In this document: piece after piece, positions 16,784 to 23,579 of the stretch
Position numbering within the stretch: position 1 is the first letter of the stretch
Layout of the letters: every line of letters begins with the position of its first letter
Source: a virus
Strand: one strand, 5' to 3'
Virus record (IMG/VR): IMGVR_UViG_3300043395_000794
Span: 1-32,934 of that record
DNA length: 32,934 nucleotides
Made by a program: the position numbers and the translations under genes
The notes under the pieces: model-generated
Seen by the model: the letters and a program-made list of their open reading frames with translations, nothing else
What the model was told of the DNA's origin: nothing
Database searches by the model: none

Positions 16784-16938
16784 TTGTTGCCCTTGGCCGC
16801 GTTCATGTTGTCGATGAGATTGGGGTACGGGCGCCCAGCCTTTTGAGCCCGGCGCATAGCCTGGGCTTTCTGCGCCGACGTCAGTTCCTTGGGCTCTCCA
16901 AGTTTCTTGGGCCGGGGCTTGTCCCAGACTTCTTTCAT
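16780..16938 (-). CDS. Small basic protein (52 aa)
   Basis: A 52-residue Lys/Arg/Pro-rich protein starting MKEVWDKPRPKKLGEPKELT. The middle, SAQKAQAMRRAQKAGRPYPN, is helical and basic. Both ends overlap neighbours (ATGA at the start, GTGA at the stop), which supports a real gene. A GGAGG site lies upstream. Similar K/R-rich GRPYPN-type small proteins occur beside DUF6496 and DUF6321 genes in podoviruses. The function is unknown; nucleic-acid or scaffold binding is possible because of its charge. Confidence 0.65.
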   Translation of the reverse strand: MKEVWDKPRPKKLGEPKELTSAQKAQAMRRAQKAGRPYPNLIDNMNAAKGNK

Positions 16939-17099
16939 ACCGTGGCCTCCTTCATAAGCCCGCCCTTCTTGCGGGCGGCGCGTTGCTCAGACAGCGCAAT
17001 GGCGATGGCCTGCTTGCGACTGGTGACCTTGTCCCCGCTTGAGCTCTTGAGCTTGCCGGTCTTGTACTCGTGCATGACCTTTTCGACCTTGTCTTTCAT
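16935..17099 (-). CDS. DUF6496-like small protein (54 aa)
   Basis: The sequence KVMHEYKTGKLKSSSGDKVT followed by SRKQAIAIALSEQRAARKKG matches a very common phage small-protein pattern (VMHEFKEGxLKSGSGxKVTN.KQAIAIALSEA), annotated DUF6496. It is basic and mostly helical. Its role is unknown although it is often found near structural genes. Start 17099 and stop both overlap neighbours as ATGA. Confidence 0.8.
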   Translation of the reverse strand: MKDKVEKVMHEYKTGKLKSSSGDKVTSRKQAIAIALSEQRAARKKGGLMKEATV

Positions 17100-18307
17100 C
17101 TCAGACCCCCAGCGACGCCCAGCGTGCCCATTGCACCCAGACTTCCGATTGAACCCAATGCGCCGCCAACACCGAGCGATCGGCCCGGCTGCGCGACTCC
17201 CATGTCAGCCCCGGCCAGCAACGGCCGAGCCCCAGCCGTGCGACCAGCCCTTTGCGCGGCCAACTCTCGCATTGCCGACGTGCGCTGGATTTCCTCCCGG
17301 CGCCCGCGCAACGCAGCCTCATTGGCCAAGCGCTGGGCCTCAATCTCACGGCTGGAGCGCTCCGACGCGGCAGCTGCGGCAGCCTGCTCAGACTCCAGGC
17401 CCGCTTTGATTCGCGCCTGCTCCTGGCGTTGGGCCTCGACCTGCTGCGCCAGCGACGCCTGCTCAGCCTGTTGCTGCACTTGAATCTGCAGCAGCTCCTC
17501 GGCTCTGGCCTTTGCCATGGCATCCAGACGGGCCTGCTCATCTGCACGCAGCTTTTCCAGTGCCGCCGTCTCGCGGGCACGTAGGGCCTCAATCTCGCTG
17601 CGGGCGGTGGTGATATCGGTCTCAAGCGCTTTTCGACCGGCTGCCAGTTCGCCCTCAAACGCAGCGCGACTAGCAGCCACCTCGGCGTCAATGTCAGCCT
17701 GGCGGCGCGCTGCAGCTGCCGCCGCCTCCTCGTTGAGCCTGGCCTGCTCTTCGTCATACAGCCGCTTGCGCTCAGCCTCCGCAGCTGCAGCCTCGCGGTC
17801 TAGCCGCTCCTGCTCAGCCAAGGCCTCAGCATCCAACCTGGCTTGCGCAGCAGCCAGCGCAGCGTCCAGATCCGCGGTTAGGTCGCCCTCCGGCGGGATG
17901 TCTTTGTAGCCATAGAAAGTGCCTTCGCCCGGATCAGTATTGGGCTCGGGCTGTATCCGCGTCAGGTTCGTGATTGACGTGTCAGTCACCACCTGGTTTG
18001 TGGTGTCATCTGTTGCGGCAGCAGCTGCCGCAGGCGTGAACCCGGCAAGCTCCTGCAGCTTATTCCAGTCGGCGTCGAGCTGTTTTATGCCGTCAGCTTC
18101 GACCTTCTTGCGAATGGCGGCATCTGTGAAGCCGTCGTCTCGCATACTCTTGTAGAGCGCTGCTTTTTCCGCTGGAGTCTTCGACCCAATGGTCTTGAGC
18201 AGGGCGTCGTATTCGGCCTCTGTTTTCCCCGACTTGAGCGTTTTGACAACGGCGGCCGCCTCTGCAGCCTCCTTTGGCGCTGTCGGTTTTGCTGGCAAGA
18301 TGGCCAT
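17096..18307 (-). CDS. Hendecad coiled-coil protein with glycine-rich tail (403 aa)
   Basis: I recognise no family. Residues 1-85 form a small helical domain (AEYDALLKTIGSKTPAEKAA). Residues 95-145 are a linker. Residues about 151-345 are one long Ala/Glu/Arg/Gln helix that can be read in steps of eleven, for example DAEVAASRAAF, EGELAAGRKAL and ETDITTARSEI. Eleven-residue steps favour a straight or slightly right-handed coiled coil. Residues 378-403 are a Gly/Leu/Ala tail (GVGGALGSIGSLGAMGTLG) that could act like a glycine zipper or membrane-active segment. It directly follows another hendecad protein (18308-19171), with the stop and the next start adjacent (TAA ATG). A virion or ejection role is an inference. 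Confidence 0.7.
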   Translation of the reverse strand: MAILPAKPTAPKEAAEAAAVVKTLKSGKTEAEYDALLKTIGSKTPAEKAALYKSMRDDGFTDAAIRKKVEADGIKQLDADWNKLQELAGFTPAAAAAATDDTTNQVVTDTSITNLTRIQPEPNTDPGEGTFYGYKDIPPEGDLTADLDAALAAAQARLDAEALAEQERLDREAAAAEAERKRLYDEEQARLNEEAAAAAARRQADIDAEVAASRAAFEGELAAGRKALETDITTARSEIEALRARETAALEKLRADEQARLDAMAKARAEELLQIQVQQQAEQASLAQQVEAQRQEQARIKAGLESEQAAAAAASERSSREIEAQRLANEAALRGRREEIQRTSAMRELAAQRAGRTAGARPLLAGADMGVAQPGRSLGVGGALGSIGSLGAMGTLGVAGGLR

Positions 18308-19171
18308 TTAGCGCCCCGCCACCACGGCCTTGTTGGTGTACTCCTCAGCCGTCGCTGCCAGCCCGGTCTCGGGCGTCAGCCGGGCCTGGGACAGCAAAGC
18401 CCGGCGGCCAGATCGGCGCCGCGCTGTTAACTGCGAGGATTCGCGCTGGGCAATCTTGCGGCGCTCTTCTTCCAGCGCCTTGCGCTGGTCAGCCGCCTGC
18501 TGCTCCATGGCCAGCTTCTGCTCTGCGTACTGCTGTTGCTGCAGGAAGAGTTGCGCCTTAGCCCGCTCCGCGTTCATCTGCTGTTCGCGGGTCAGGTTGG
18601 CCATGAGCTCCTTCTGCTGCTCAGAAGATAGCCGGAACTGCTCGAGCTGCTGCATGGCCAGTTCGCGGCGCTGATTGGCCTGCTCGTCCATCCCGGCGCG
18701 CTGCAGTGCCAGCTGTTGCTCGGATGCGTAACGGGTGCCCTCAAGCTGCTTGAGCGTGAGCTCACGTTGCTGCGCCAGTTGCGCCGCGGTCAGCTCTCGC
18801 TGTTGCGCAAGCTCAGCCGCACTCAGTTCGCGCTGCTGCGTCAGCCCCGTCAGAGATGCAGCCCGCTGGGCTTCGATGGCCCTGAGCGAAATATCGCGCT
18901 GCTCGGCCGCTGCCGCCGCCGCGGCATCCCGCGCCCTTTGCGCCTCAGCCGCAGCGGTCTCTCGGCTTTTCTGCGCCTCAGCTGATGCCGACTCCCGCGC
19001 CAAGCGGGCTTGCTCTGCAGCAGACTCTCGGGCTTTTTGCGCTTCGGCCAGGGCTTTGGCCGCATTGGCAGCGGCCTCCTCGCGGGCTTTGCTGGCCGCA
19101 GCCTGCGAGCGGTTGACCGCATACCCTGTTGCGGCCGCTCCAATCAAAGCCGCGACGATTGGTGCTGGCAT
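18308..19171 (-). CDS. Regular hendecad-repeat coiled-coil protein (287 aa)
   Basis: I recognise no family. The N-terminus (PIVAALIGAAATGYAVN) is a short hydrophobic, small-residue segment that could insert in a membrane or pack in a channel. From residue 41 to 183 there are thirteen consecutive 11-residue units with arginine always at position 8, for example LAEAQKARESA, AAELAQQRELT and AAQLAQQRELT. The pattern then fades to about residue 240. A basic stretch, ARRRSGRR, follows. The start at 19171 is preferred over a longer frame because of an AAGGA site seven bases upstream. It overlaps the end of the GNAT-like gene by 28 bases. Confidence 0.75.
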   Translation of the reverse strand: MPAPIVAALIGAAATGYAVNRSQAAASKAREEAAANAAKALAEAQKARESAAEQARLARESASAEAQKSRETAAAEAQRARDAAAAAAAEQRDISLRAIEAQRAASLTGLTQQRELSAAELAQQRELTAAQLAQQRELTLKQLEGTRYASEQQLALQRAGMDEQANQRRELAMQQLEQFRLSSEQQKELMANLTREQQMNAERAKAQLFLQQQQYAEQKLAMEQQAADQRKALEEERRKIAQRESSQLTARRRSGRRALLSQARLTPETGLAATAEEYTNKAVVAGR

Positions 19172-19647
19172 GGTCTTATCCTTCCAAACAAGAGGTAATC
19201 GGAGCCGTCCGCGCCAAAACGCTGCATCTCGCCCTCGAGCTTGAAACCCAGCGCCAGCGGCCAGCTCCCCGCATACTCTGCCGACGATTCTATGGCCAGC
19301 TGTACCCGGGTCAAACAAAGCGATTGCTGCGCGATATCTAATGCCGTGCGGACCGATATCACCAGCTGGCGCTTGCGTTGATGTTTGAGACTGTCATCGA
19401 GGATTGTCCAGACCTCACCGCACCCTGGCCAGAGCACTGCGATACCGATAATCCCCAGCAGCTGGTCGCCGAAATACAGGGCGCCGTTGGGGCCTCGTCC
19501 GATATTGAATCGGACGGTCTCGATCGGATCAACAGGCCAAGGCGTTTTGATCCATTCCTGCAGCTGCTCAATGTGAGAGTCGGCAATGGGCTCAAGGCGG
19601 CAGTCGATGCCAGCCAGGGCTTCGTTGATCTGGGCGATGACGTCCAT
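19144..19647 (-). CDS. GNAT-fold protein, acetyltransferase-like (167 aa)
   Basis: A 167-residue protein between terminase and head genes. The order of elements resembles the GNAT fold: helix (SHIEQLQEWIK), strand with GDQLLGIIGIAVLWPG, a central helix (RKRQLVISVRTALDIAQQ), then the C-terminal signature SWPLALGFKLEGEMQRFGAD. The usual acetyl-CoA loop (Q/RxxGxG/A) is not clear, so it may be a structural relative without catalysis, as seen in several podovirus virion modules. The ATG at 19647 forms TGATG with the terL stop. Confidence 0.65.
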   Translation of the reverse strand: MDVIAQINEALAGIDCRLEPIADSHIEQLQEWIKTPWPVDPIETVRFNIGRGPNGALYFGDQLLGIIGIAVLWPGCGEVWTILDDSLKHQRKRQLVISVRTALDIAQQSLCLTRVQLAIESSAEYAGSWPLALGFKLEGEMQRFGADGSDYLLFGRIRPCQHQSSRL

Positions 19648-21200
19648 CAGGCAAAGATGTCGAAGTCGGTCGAGGCCGTGGTCTGCATTGGGGCCCGGCC
19701 GCCAAGCTGGTGCGTGCGCGTCATGCGGTTGTACTCGCCGCCGCCCAGCAACAGGTAGCCGAATGAGTCGCCGATGTGCGAATGCTCGTTCTTATTCGGG
19801 GCATCCCGGAAGCGCTCTTGGCCTGCTCCGACCGATACTCGCTTGAAGTGATAGCCGCCGCCCAGCGCCTTGCGGAGGAGCTTACATTCTCTGCTCACAA
19901 TCAGGCCGGGCTTGCCCTGCACCAGGCGCTGCATGGGAGCGGCCGCTGCCTCACGCCGCACTTTGAAGTCGTTGCTGGCGGTCGGCTGGGCCTTGAGTCC
20001 TAGCGTGCGCAGGAAGTCGAAGCTGGTCACCTCATAGATGGCATCACGCGCCATGCCGGCCGGGTCCCCCCACAGCAGCACCTGGTGATTGGGAAAGTGG
20101 GTATTGAGCAGCGCCAGCAGTTCCATGCCAAAGCGCTCGAGGCCCATGTCGAACGTCACCAGCTCCTTGTGGATAAGCCAGCGGCCGTTGGGCAAGCGCT
20201 GGCCAATGGTGGCTGCAGGCGTCAGGCCAAAGTCCAGGCCGACCTGGATGGGCACACTGGGGTCCACCTCTGTGTCTCCAGACATCAGGCTGTCGTCGTA
20301 CTCTGGCCAGACCGGCCGGCCCTCCTGGACATAGGTATAGAGCCCACCGGCATAGCAGCGGATCCAGTCCACGTTCTTGCCCAGCAACATCTGGGGGTAG
20401 TACCCCGCGGGCAAGTTGTTGATGTTCTCAGCCTGGGGGTTGACCTTCCACCACTTACCGGCAGAGAAGATATGGTCGTTGGCCTCGGGGTTGTCGGGCA
20501 GGTTGCCAGGGTCAACCTCAAGCACGCCGCCTGGCTGCTTCCAGAACTTCCACGCATAGGGCCCGGTCATGCGTTCTTTTTCGGCCATGTTGTGCCACCA
20601 ATGGTCGTCGTCCATTGGGTTGGTGTCCATCCAGATCCCGTGCCAGGTCGCGCCCCCGTCGCGCTTGGTCGGGTAGCGGCCAACCCGGTGCGTCAGGCCG
20701 TCGATCACGGCCTTGGGCAGTTCTCGGGCCTCGTTGACCCAGGCGCCGGTGAGCTCAAGCGAAAGCAGCTTCCTCACGTCCTTGGGCTGGTCCAGAGCCA
20801 GGAAGATGACCTCGCAGTCCAGGCCAGCCGCCCCGTCACGCGCAGGCAGCCGAATGTGATGCGTGATCGGCGGCGTCCACAGCATCGGGCCAAACGTGGA
20901 CTCAGGGAAGAGATCCAGCCAGGTCTTGATGGTGGTGGTCTTGAGCATCGGGTAGCTGTTGCGCACAACTGCCCAGCGCGAATACCGGATGTTGTCAATG
21001 GGAGATGGTTTCTGCTGCACCGCCTTGATGAAGATTTTGGAGGCGCACCCGTAGCTCTTGCCAGAGCCCACCGGCCCCATCAGCCCCTGCACGAAGGCAT
21101 TGGAGCGGATGAAGTCGTAGATCACGGGAGACCGAGAGAAATCCAGGTTGAGCCCCGTGGCCGCCACAGCTTTCTCGGATTGCTCTTTGGTTCTCGCCAT
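19647..21200 (-). CDS. terL: Terminase large subunit (517 aa)
   Basis: This is the ATP-driven packaging motor and nuclease. The Walker A loop is GPVGSGKS at residues 42-49. The probable Walker B/acidic region is GAWVNEARE at 152-160, and the coupling-like motif DTNP is at about 192-195. The nuclease domain shows VGLDFG (D323), WGDPAG (D379) and HIGDSFGY (D478) as likely metal-binding acids. The length is normal. The ATG at 21200 is chosen because it has GGAGG eight bases upstream; a longer in-frame start nine codons earlier lacks this. The gene is preceded by a 36-codon ORF that overlaps it as TAATG and by terS. Confidence 0.95.
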   Translation of the reverse strand: MARTKEQSEKAVAATGLNLDFSRSPVIYDFIRSNAFVQGLMGPVGSGKSYGCASKIFIKAVQQKPSPIDNIRYSRWAVVRNSYPMLKTTTIKTWLDLFPESTFGPMLWTPPITHHIRLPARDGAAGLDCEVIFLALDQPKDVRKLLSLELTGAWVNEARELPKAVIDGLTHRVGRYPTKRDGGATWHGIWMDTNPMDDDHWWHNMAEKERMTGPYAWKFWKQPGGVLEVDPGNLPDNPEANDHIFSAGKWWKVNPQAENINNLPAGYYPQMLLGKNVDWIRCYAGGLYTYVQEGRPVWPEYDDSLMSGDTEVDPSVPIQVGLDFGLTPAATIGQRLPNGRWLIHKELVTFDMGLERFGMELLALLNTHFPNHQVLLWGDPAGMARDAIYEVTSFDFLRTLGLKAQPTASNDFKVRREAAAAPMQRLVQGKPGLIVSRECKLLRKALGGGYHFKRVSVGAGQERFRDAPNKNEHSHIGDSFGYLLLGGGEYNRMTRTHQLGGRAPMQTTASTDFDIFA

Positions 21201-21310
21201 TACAGGAACCTCCCGCACCGCTTGCAATAAATCTGCAGCCTCGCGCCTCGAGGCCGGGAGCTCCTAAGATGCAGGCGCAGCCCGCACAGAATCCGATCCC
21301 ATAGTCTCAT
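21200..21310 (-). CDS. 36-residue ORF bridging terS and terL
   Basis: The frame MRLWDRILCGLRLHLRSSRP ... YCKRCGRFL fills the 106-base space between the two terminase genes exactly. Its ATG overlaps the terS stop as ATGA and its TAA overlaps the terL start as TAATG. Three cysteines (C9, C29 and C32) could include part of a metal site. The double overlap is the main evidence that it is translated. It may act mainly to couple terL translation to terS. Confidence 0.6.
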   Translation of the reverse strand: MRLWDRILCGLRLHLRSSRPRGARLQIYCKRCGRFL

Positions 21311-21738
21311 GTCTGACCCTCCGATGGCGGCGCCACCACGTTCACGTCAATCACACTGGGCTTGTCACCCTCGTCTGGATTGTCCAGTAGCCCACTGGCC
21401 TTGGCCAGCAGCCTCAGCACCCCAACCTTGTCATACAGCTCAACCTCAAGATGCGAATTGCCATCCTTGTCAGTGCGCACCTTGATGCTCTTGATAGCCT
21501 GCAGCGCGTGCTCAGGAATGTCCGAGGCCCTCTTGACCGTGACATTCCCCCGCTCATCCCAATCCATGATGTCGGTGATCTTCGTGTTGGCCATGCACAG
21601 CAGCGTGTAAGCCACAGCCTCCCGGTTGGCCACAATCGTCGAAGACCTCTCCAGCCTCCTTTGCACCGAGCGGATCCCGCCCCAGTTCTTGAGGCTGGGA
21701 ATCTGCTCCGACATCTTGGGCTTGCCCCTGCTCACCAT
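21307..21738 (-). CDS. terS: Terminase small subunit (143 aa)
   Basis: This is the DNA-recognition subunit of the packaging enzyme, directly upstream of terL. The N-terminal half is helical and could hold the DNA-binding domain. The pattern ITDIMDWDERGNVTVKRASD then IPEHALQAIKSIK and YDKVGVLRLLAKASGLLDNP is typical of phage small terminases of this group. The tail is acidic. The start at 21738 overlaps the upstream gene by seven bases; an internal ATG at 21714 is an alternative. Confidence 0.85.
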   Translation of the reverse strand: MVSRGKPKMSEQIPSLKNWGGIRSVQRRLERSSTIVANREAVAYTLLCMANTKITDIMDWDERGNVTVKRASDIPEHALQAIKSIKVRTDKDGNSHLEVELYDKVGVLRLLAKASGLLDNPDEGDKPSVIDVNVVAPPSEGQT

Positions 21739-22001
21739 GGGATATCGTCTTCAACAGGCTGCGGCTGGAACCCATTTCCCTTCGCTTGGGAATGCGCAGA
21801 TACCTGACCCTGCACCGGGTTTCCAATCTTGCAGCTGATGAACTTCTCTCCAGCCGCCGTGGTATTAGCCCACCCATCAAAATAATGCAGCGTCCCATCA
21901 GGCAACATAATCTTGCCCCTCAAATCAGGATCTTGCTTGTCCGGCCTCTTGTCCTTGTTGCGAAATAAATTCCCGCTGCCAGGCTTTTGTTGGTATGCCA
22001 T
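21732..22001 (-). CDS. Small protein with SSB-like acidic tip (89 aa)
   Basis: An 89-residue protein starting MAYQQKPGSGNLFRNKDKRP. The central part DLRGKIMLPDGTLHYFDGWA then GEKFISCKIG reads as a few beta strands. The last seven residues, VEDDIPW, closely resemble the DDDIPF tip by which bacterial SSB recruits DNA repair and replication proteins. The body is too short and lacks the aromatic pattern of a full SSB, so an OB-fold is not shown. An AAGGAAG ribosome site precedes the ATG. It is the first gene after the hairpin-rich region and is coupled to terS. A role in DNA replication or repair is likely but inferred. Confidence 0.7.
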   Translation of the reverse strand: MAYQQKPGSGNLFRNKDKRPDKQDPDLRGKIMLPDGTLHYFDGWANTTAAGEKFISCKIGNPVQGQVSAHSQAKGNGFQPQPVEDDIPW

Positions 22002-22347
22002 AAGATCTTCCTTTTCAATGAAATGTTGAGAAAAAATTGAGGATGGCCCCCGCAGCGCTACCGGTAGGGGGGAGGGGGAAAGGGTCGCGTTCTGCGCCCG
22101 TCGTCGGGCGGGTGTCGCGTGATCGGCTGCGGGCGGGCGTCGTCGTGCGCGTTATGGCCTGCCAGGACACGGCTGCCGTCCCCCTGGCTGCTACACCGTC
22201 CAAACACCAGACGAACGTTTGGATTTTGAACAGGCCGCATAGAACGGCCTACAAGCCTTCGGGAAGCCGTCAGGCTACCCATGTACCACCCGGCCTGCGT
22301 TCGCGCCTCCTGCGGCCTTCTGGGGGTCTTCTTGGGGCATCGGCAGA
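22002..22347. other. Hairpin-rich intergenic region
   Basis: Besides the three stem-loops above, this gap holds a 10-bp palindrome CTACCGGTAG (22058-22067) followed by a G-rich tract, and a CGCCCG-TCGT-CGGGCG hairpin (22095-22110). I found no convincing sigma-70 promoter in it. Possible roles are a regulatory RNA, an attenuator before the packaging operon, or a cis site for packaging or replication. Confidence 0.55.
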
Positions 22348-22351
22348 TCAC
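22058..22351 (-). CDS. Doubtful Arg/Pro-rich ORF over a structured region (97 aa)
   Basis: A GTG-start frame overlaps the initiator stop as GTGA, the same junction style as real genes here. It reads GSLTASRRLVGRSMRPVQNP then VRLVFGRCSSQGDGSRVLAG. Very similar short peptides recur in my memory in phage and prophage regions where Ash or Icd-like ORFs overlap C4-type antisense RNAs. The composition is otherwise non-globular, and the DNA below it folds into several hairpins. The conserved element may therefore be the RNA and not the peptide. Confidence 0.3.
   Translation of the reverse strand: MICRCPKKTPRRPQEARTQAGWYMGSLTASRRLVGRSMRPVQNPNVRLVFGRCSSQGDGSRVLAGHNAHDDARPQPITRHPPDDGRRTRPFPPPPYR
22199..22280 (-). 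ncRNA. Candidate structured RNA, perhaps C4 antisense-like
   Basis: Three successive stem-loops are visible: TCCAAAC/GTTTGGA (arms 22199-22205 and 22217-22223), AGGCCG/CGGCCT (22232-22237 and 22245-22250), and a stem with one mismatch at 22261-22280 (GGGAAGCC/GGCTACCC). They lie in the 346-base gap between the initiator gene and the SSB-tipped gene. The loop sequences recall the C4 antisense RNA family of P1-like phages, but I cannot run a covariance search. Strand assignment follows the surrounding transcript. Confidence 0.4.
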
Positions 22352-23268
22352 AGCAACCCCCGGCTGGCAGCTGTCAGGGCTCGGAGCTCGGCGGCCAGGC
22401 GCTCGGGATCTGCTGGCAGCTCGAGGCCTTCAGCCGCGTAAGCCGCGCACAAATGTTCGAAAGCGTTTTGTATTTCTTCAGTTTTAATTTCTTCTTTAAA
22501 CCTTTCTTTCAAATACTCTAATACCTTTCTTATAACTACTGTGTTCTTCTCGTTCGGTACAACTTCTGAGGTTGTCGTGGGAAGCTCTCCAGGTTGTGAA
22601 TGCACAACAACCTCTGAGGTTGTGAATGGCTGCTGGTTATCCACAGCCTGGCCGGCTTGCTTTCGCTTGCGTTTGGCCTGGTGTTCTGCGATCTCTTGCT
22701 TCATCTTGCGTGTGGTGATCGTGTCGCCTTGTGGGTTGGTTCTGTTCATGGCTTTGTGCTTCTCCTGGTTGTTGCCCTTGAGTGCGTTGGCCAGCAGCTG
22801 GGCGATGCGTTGCTGGTTTGCTTGGTTTGCTTGCTCTTCCTGTTCTTGTTTCATGTACGGTGGCCTCGTGTCTTCGATTGCACTGGTCAGTGATATTGCG
22901 GTCTCTGCGTCAACTGTTGGGTCAAATATCACCCGCCAGGTTGTGCTGCGCTCGCCTCTGAAATGCTTCTTCATCACCTGCACATAACCCAGCGCCTGGA
23001 GTTTCACCAGGTGCTTGCTGACGGCTTGCTGCGACATTCCAATGGCTGCTGCAAGGGTTTTCTGGCTGACCCAGGTTATTCCTGCGCGGTTTGAATAACT
23101 GGCAATCAGCGCCAGCGCTCGGAAACTCGCATCGGATACCTGCTTGTCCGCGATGGCGCGAATGGGCACCACGGCCATCCTGCGCATATCGGGCGGTGCG
23201 TCCTGCTGCTTGATGCGCGGCTTCTTGGGCAGCTCAAACGGGACAATGTTGTCTGGCATGGCGCTCAT
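22348..23268 (-). CDS. Winged-helix replication initiator-like protein (306 aa)
   Basis: This is the probable origin-binding initiator. Residues about 43-115 form a winged helix-turn-helix: SDASFRALALIASYSN, then TLAAAIGMSQQAVSKHLVKL as the recognition region, then a wing with WRVIFD. Residues 140-210 are a Gln/Lys-rich linker. Residues about 216-237 contain TTSEVV twice, encoded by palindromic DNA iterons. Residues 240-275 are Lys/Glu/Ile-rich because the DNA is very AT-rich. Having origin DNA inside the initiator gene is the arrangement of lambda O. The ATG at 23268 overlaps the upstream stop as ATGA. A transcriptional regulator is the alternative. Confidence 0.75.
   Translation of the reverse strand: MSAMPDNIVPFELPKKPRIKQQDAPPDMRRMAVVPIRAIADKQVSDASFRALALIASYSNRAGITWVSQKTLAAAIGMSQQAVSKHLVKLQALGYVQVMKKHFRGERSTTWRVIFDPTVDAETAISLTSAIEDTRPPYMKQEQEEQANQANQQRIAQLLANALKGNNQEKHKAMNRTNPQGDTITTRKMKQEIAEHQAKRKRKQAGQAVDNQQPFTTSEVVVHSQPGELPTTTSEVVPNEKNTVVIRKVLEYLKERFKEEIKTEEIQNAFEHLCAAYAAEGLELPADPERLAAELRALTAASRGLL
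22451..22550. other. AT-rich unwinding-type element
   Basis: Only 27 of 100 bases are G or C, in a genome that is otherwise GC-rich. The strand shown is pyrimidine-rich, with TTTCTT recurring at about 22473, 22488, 22504 and 22526. This is the expected character of a DNA unwinding element beside iterons. Confidence 0.7.
22559..22629. repeat. Palindromic iterons
   Basis: Two 17-bp near-identical palindromes, ACAACTTCTGAGGTTGT (22559-22575) and ACAACCTCTGAGGTTGT (22607-22623), start 48 bases apart. Between them lies GTTGTG-AATG-CACAAC (22593-22608). AGGTTGTGAATG occurs twice (22591-22602 and 22618-22629). A further CCAGGTTGTG copy is at 22936-22945. These look like binding sites for the initiator encoded by the same DNA. 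Confidence 0.75.
22637..22645 (+). other. DnaA box
   Basis: TTATCCACA is the exact consensus bacterial DnaA-binding nonamer. It stands eight bases from the last iteron-like repeat. Confidence 0.75.
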
Positions 23269-23579
23269 GGCTTACTGGTGCGCTTTGCGTGGTAGTGAAT
23301 CCGCAGCATCTCTTCGCGCAGCTCGTCGCGGGCCTGGCGGCCCCTTCGGCGCTCAATGGCCTGCAGGTATCTAAACTTGGTCATGCGTGACGGGTCTCTG
23401 TGCTTGTCTGGCAGGTTCTTGAGTACCCAGGCTGCCTCGGTGTAGCGCCGGTACTCCTCGCTGTAACTGCCCACCTCGCGGCCGTCTGGCAGCGTGATGA
23501 GCCGGGCTTGTGGGTGCAGCTGGCCGCATCCATGGCACCTAAGCTGGTTTGGGCGCAAACAAAGCCCCCAGGCGGCCAC
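23265..23579 (-). CDS. Hypothetical Cys-pair protein (104 aa)
   Basis: A basic protein with a single CHGCG pair near residue 15 and a helical remainder (EEYRRYTEAAWVLKNLPDKH, then FRYLQAIERRRGRQARDELR). The stop overlaps the initiator start as ATGA. The reported start is GTG at 23579 and overlaps the upstream zinc-ribbon-like gene by 41 bases without a clear ribosome site, so the true start may lie further in. No family is recognised. Lying just upstream of the initiator, it may belong to the replication functions. Confidence 0.55.
   Translation of the reverse strand: MAAWGLCLRPNQLRCHGCGQLHPQARLITLPDGREVGSYSEEYRRYTEAAWVLKNLPDKHRDPSRMTKFRYLQAIERRRGRQARDELREEMLRIHYHAKRTSKP

Larger units (their letters stand above)
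22445..22645. other. Putative replication origin inside the initiator gene
   Basis: Within 200 bases there is an AT-rich stretch (22451-22550), iteron-like repeats (22559-22629) and a perfect DnaA box (22637-22645), in the order seen in many theta-replicating plasmids and comparable to lambda ori. The surrounding genome is GC-rich. No helicase or primase gene is visible, so host DnaA/DnaB loading would be needed. Confidence 0.7.

Noticed and set aside
20085-21230. 381-codon plus-strand open frame opposite terL
   Set aside because: It is a mirror frame of terminase; Walker A and nuclease residues are on the minus strand.
22199-22230. TCCAAAC/GTTTGGA hairpin with ATTTT as a plus-strand terminator
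   Set aside because: No plus-strand gene lies upstream and the T run is short; it fits better as part of the multi-hairpin element.
22037-22441. 134-codon plus-strand open frame over the hairpin region
   Set aside because: Start and end overlap the initiator gene antisense, there is no ribosome site, and the conserved-looking feature is the RNA structure.
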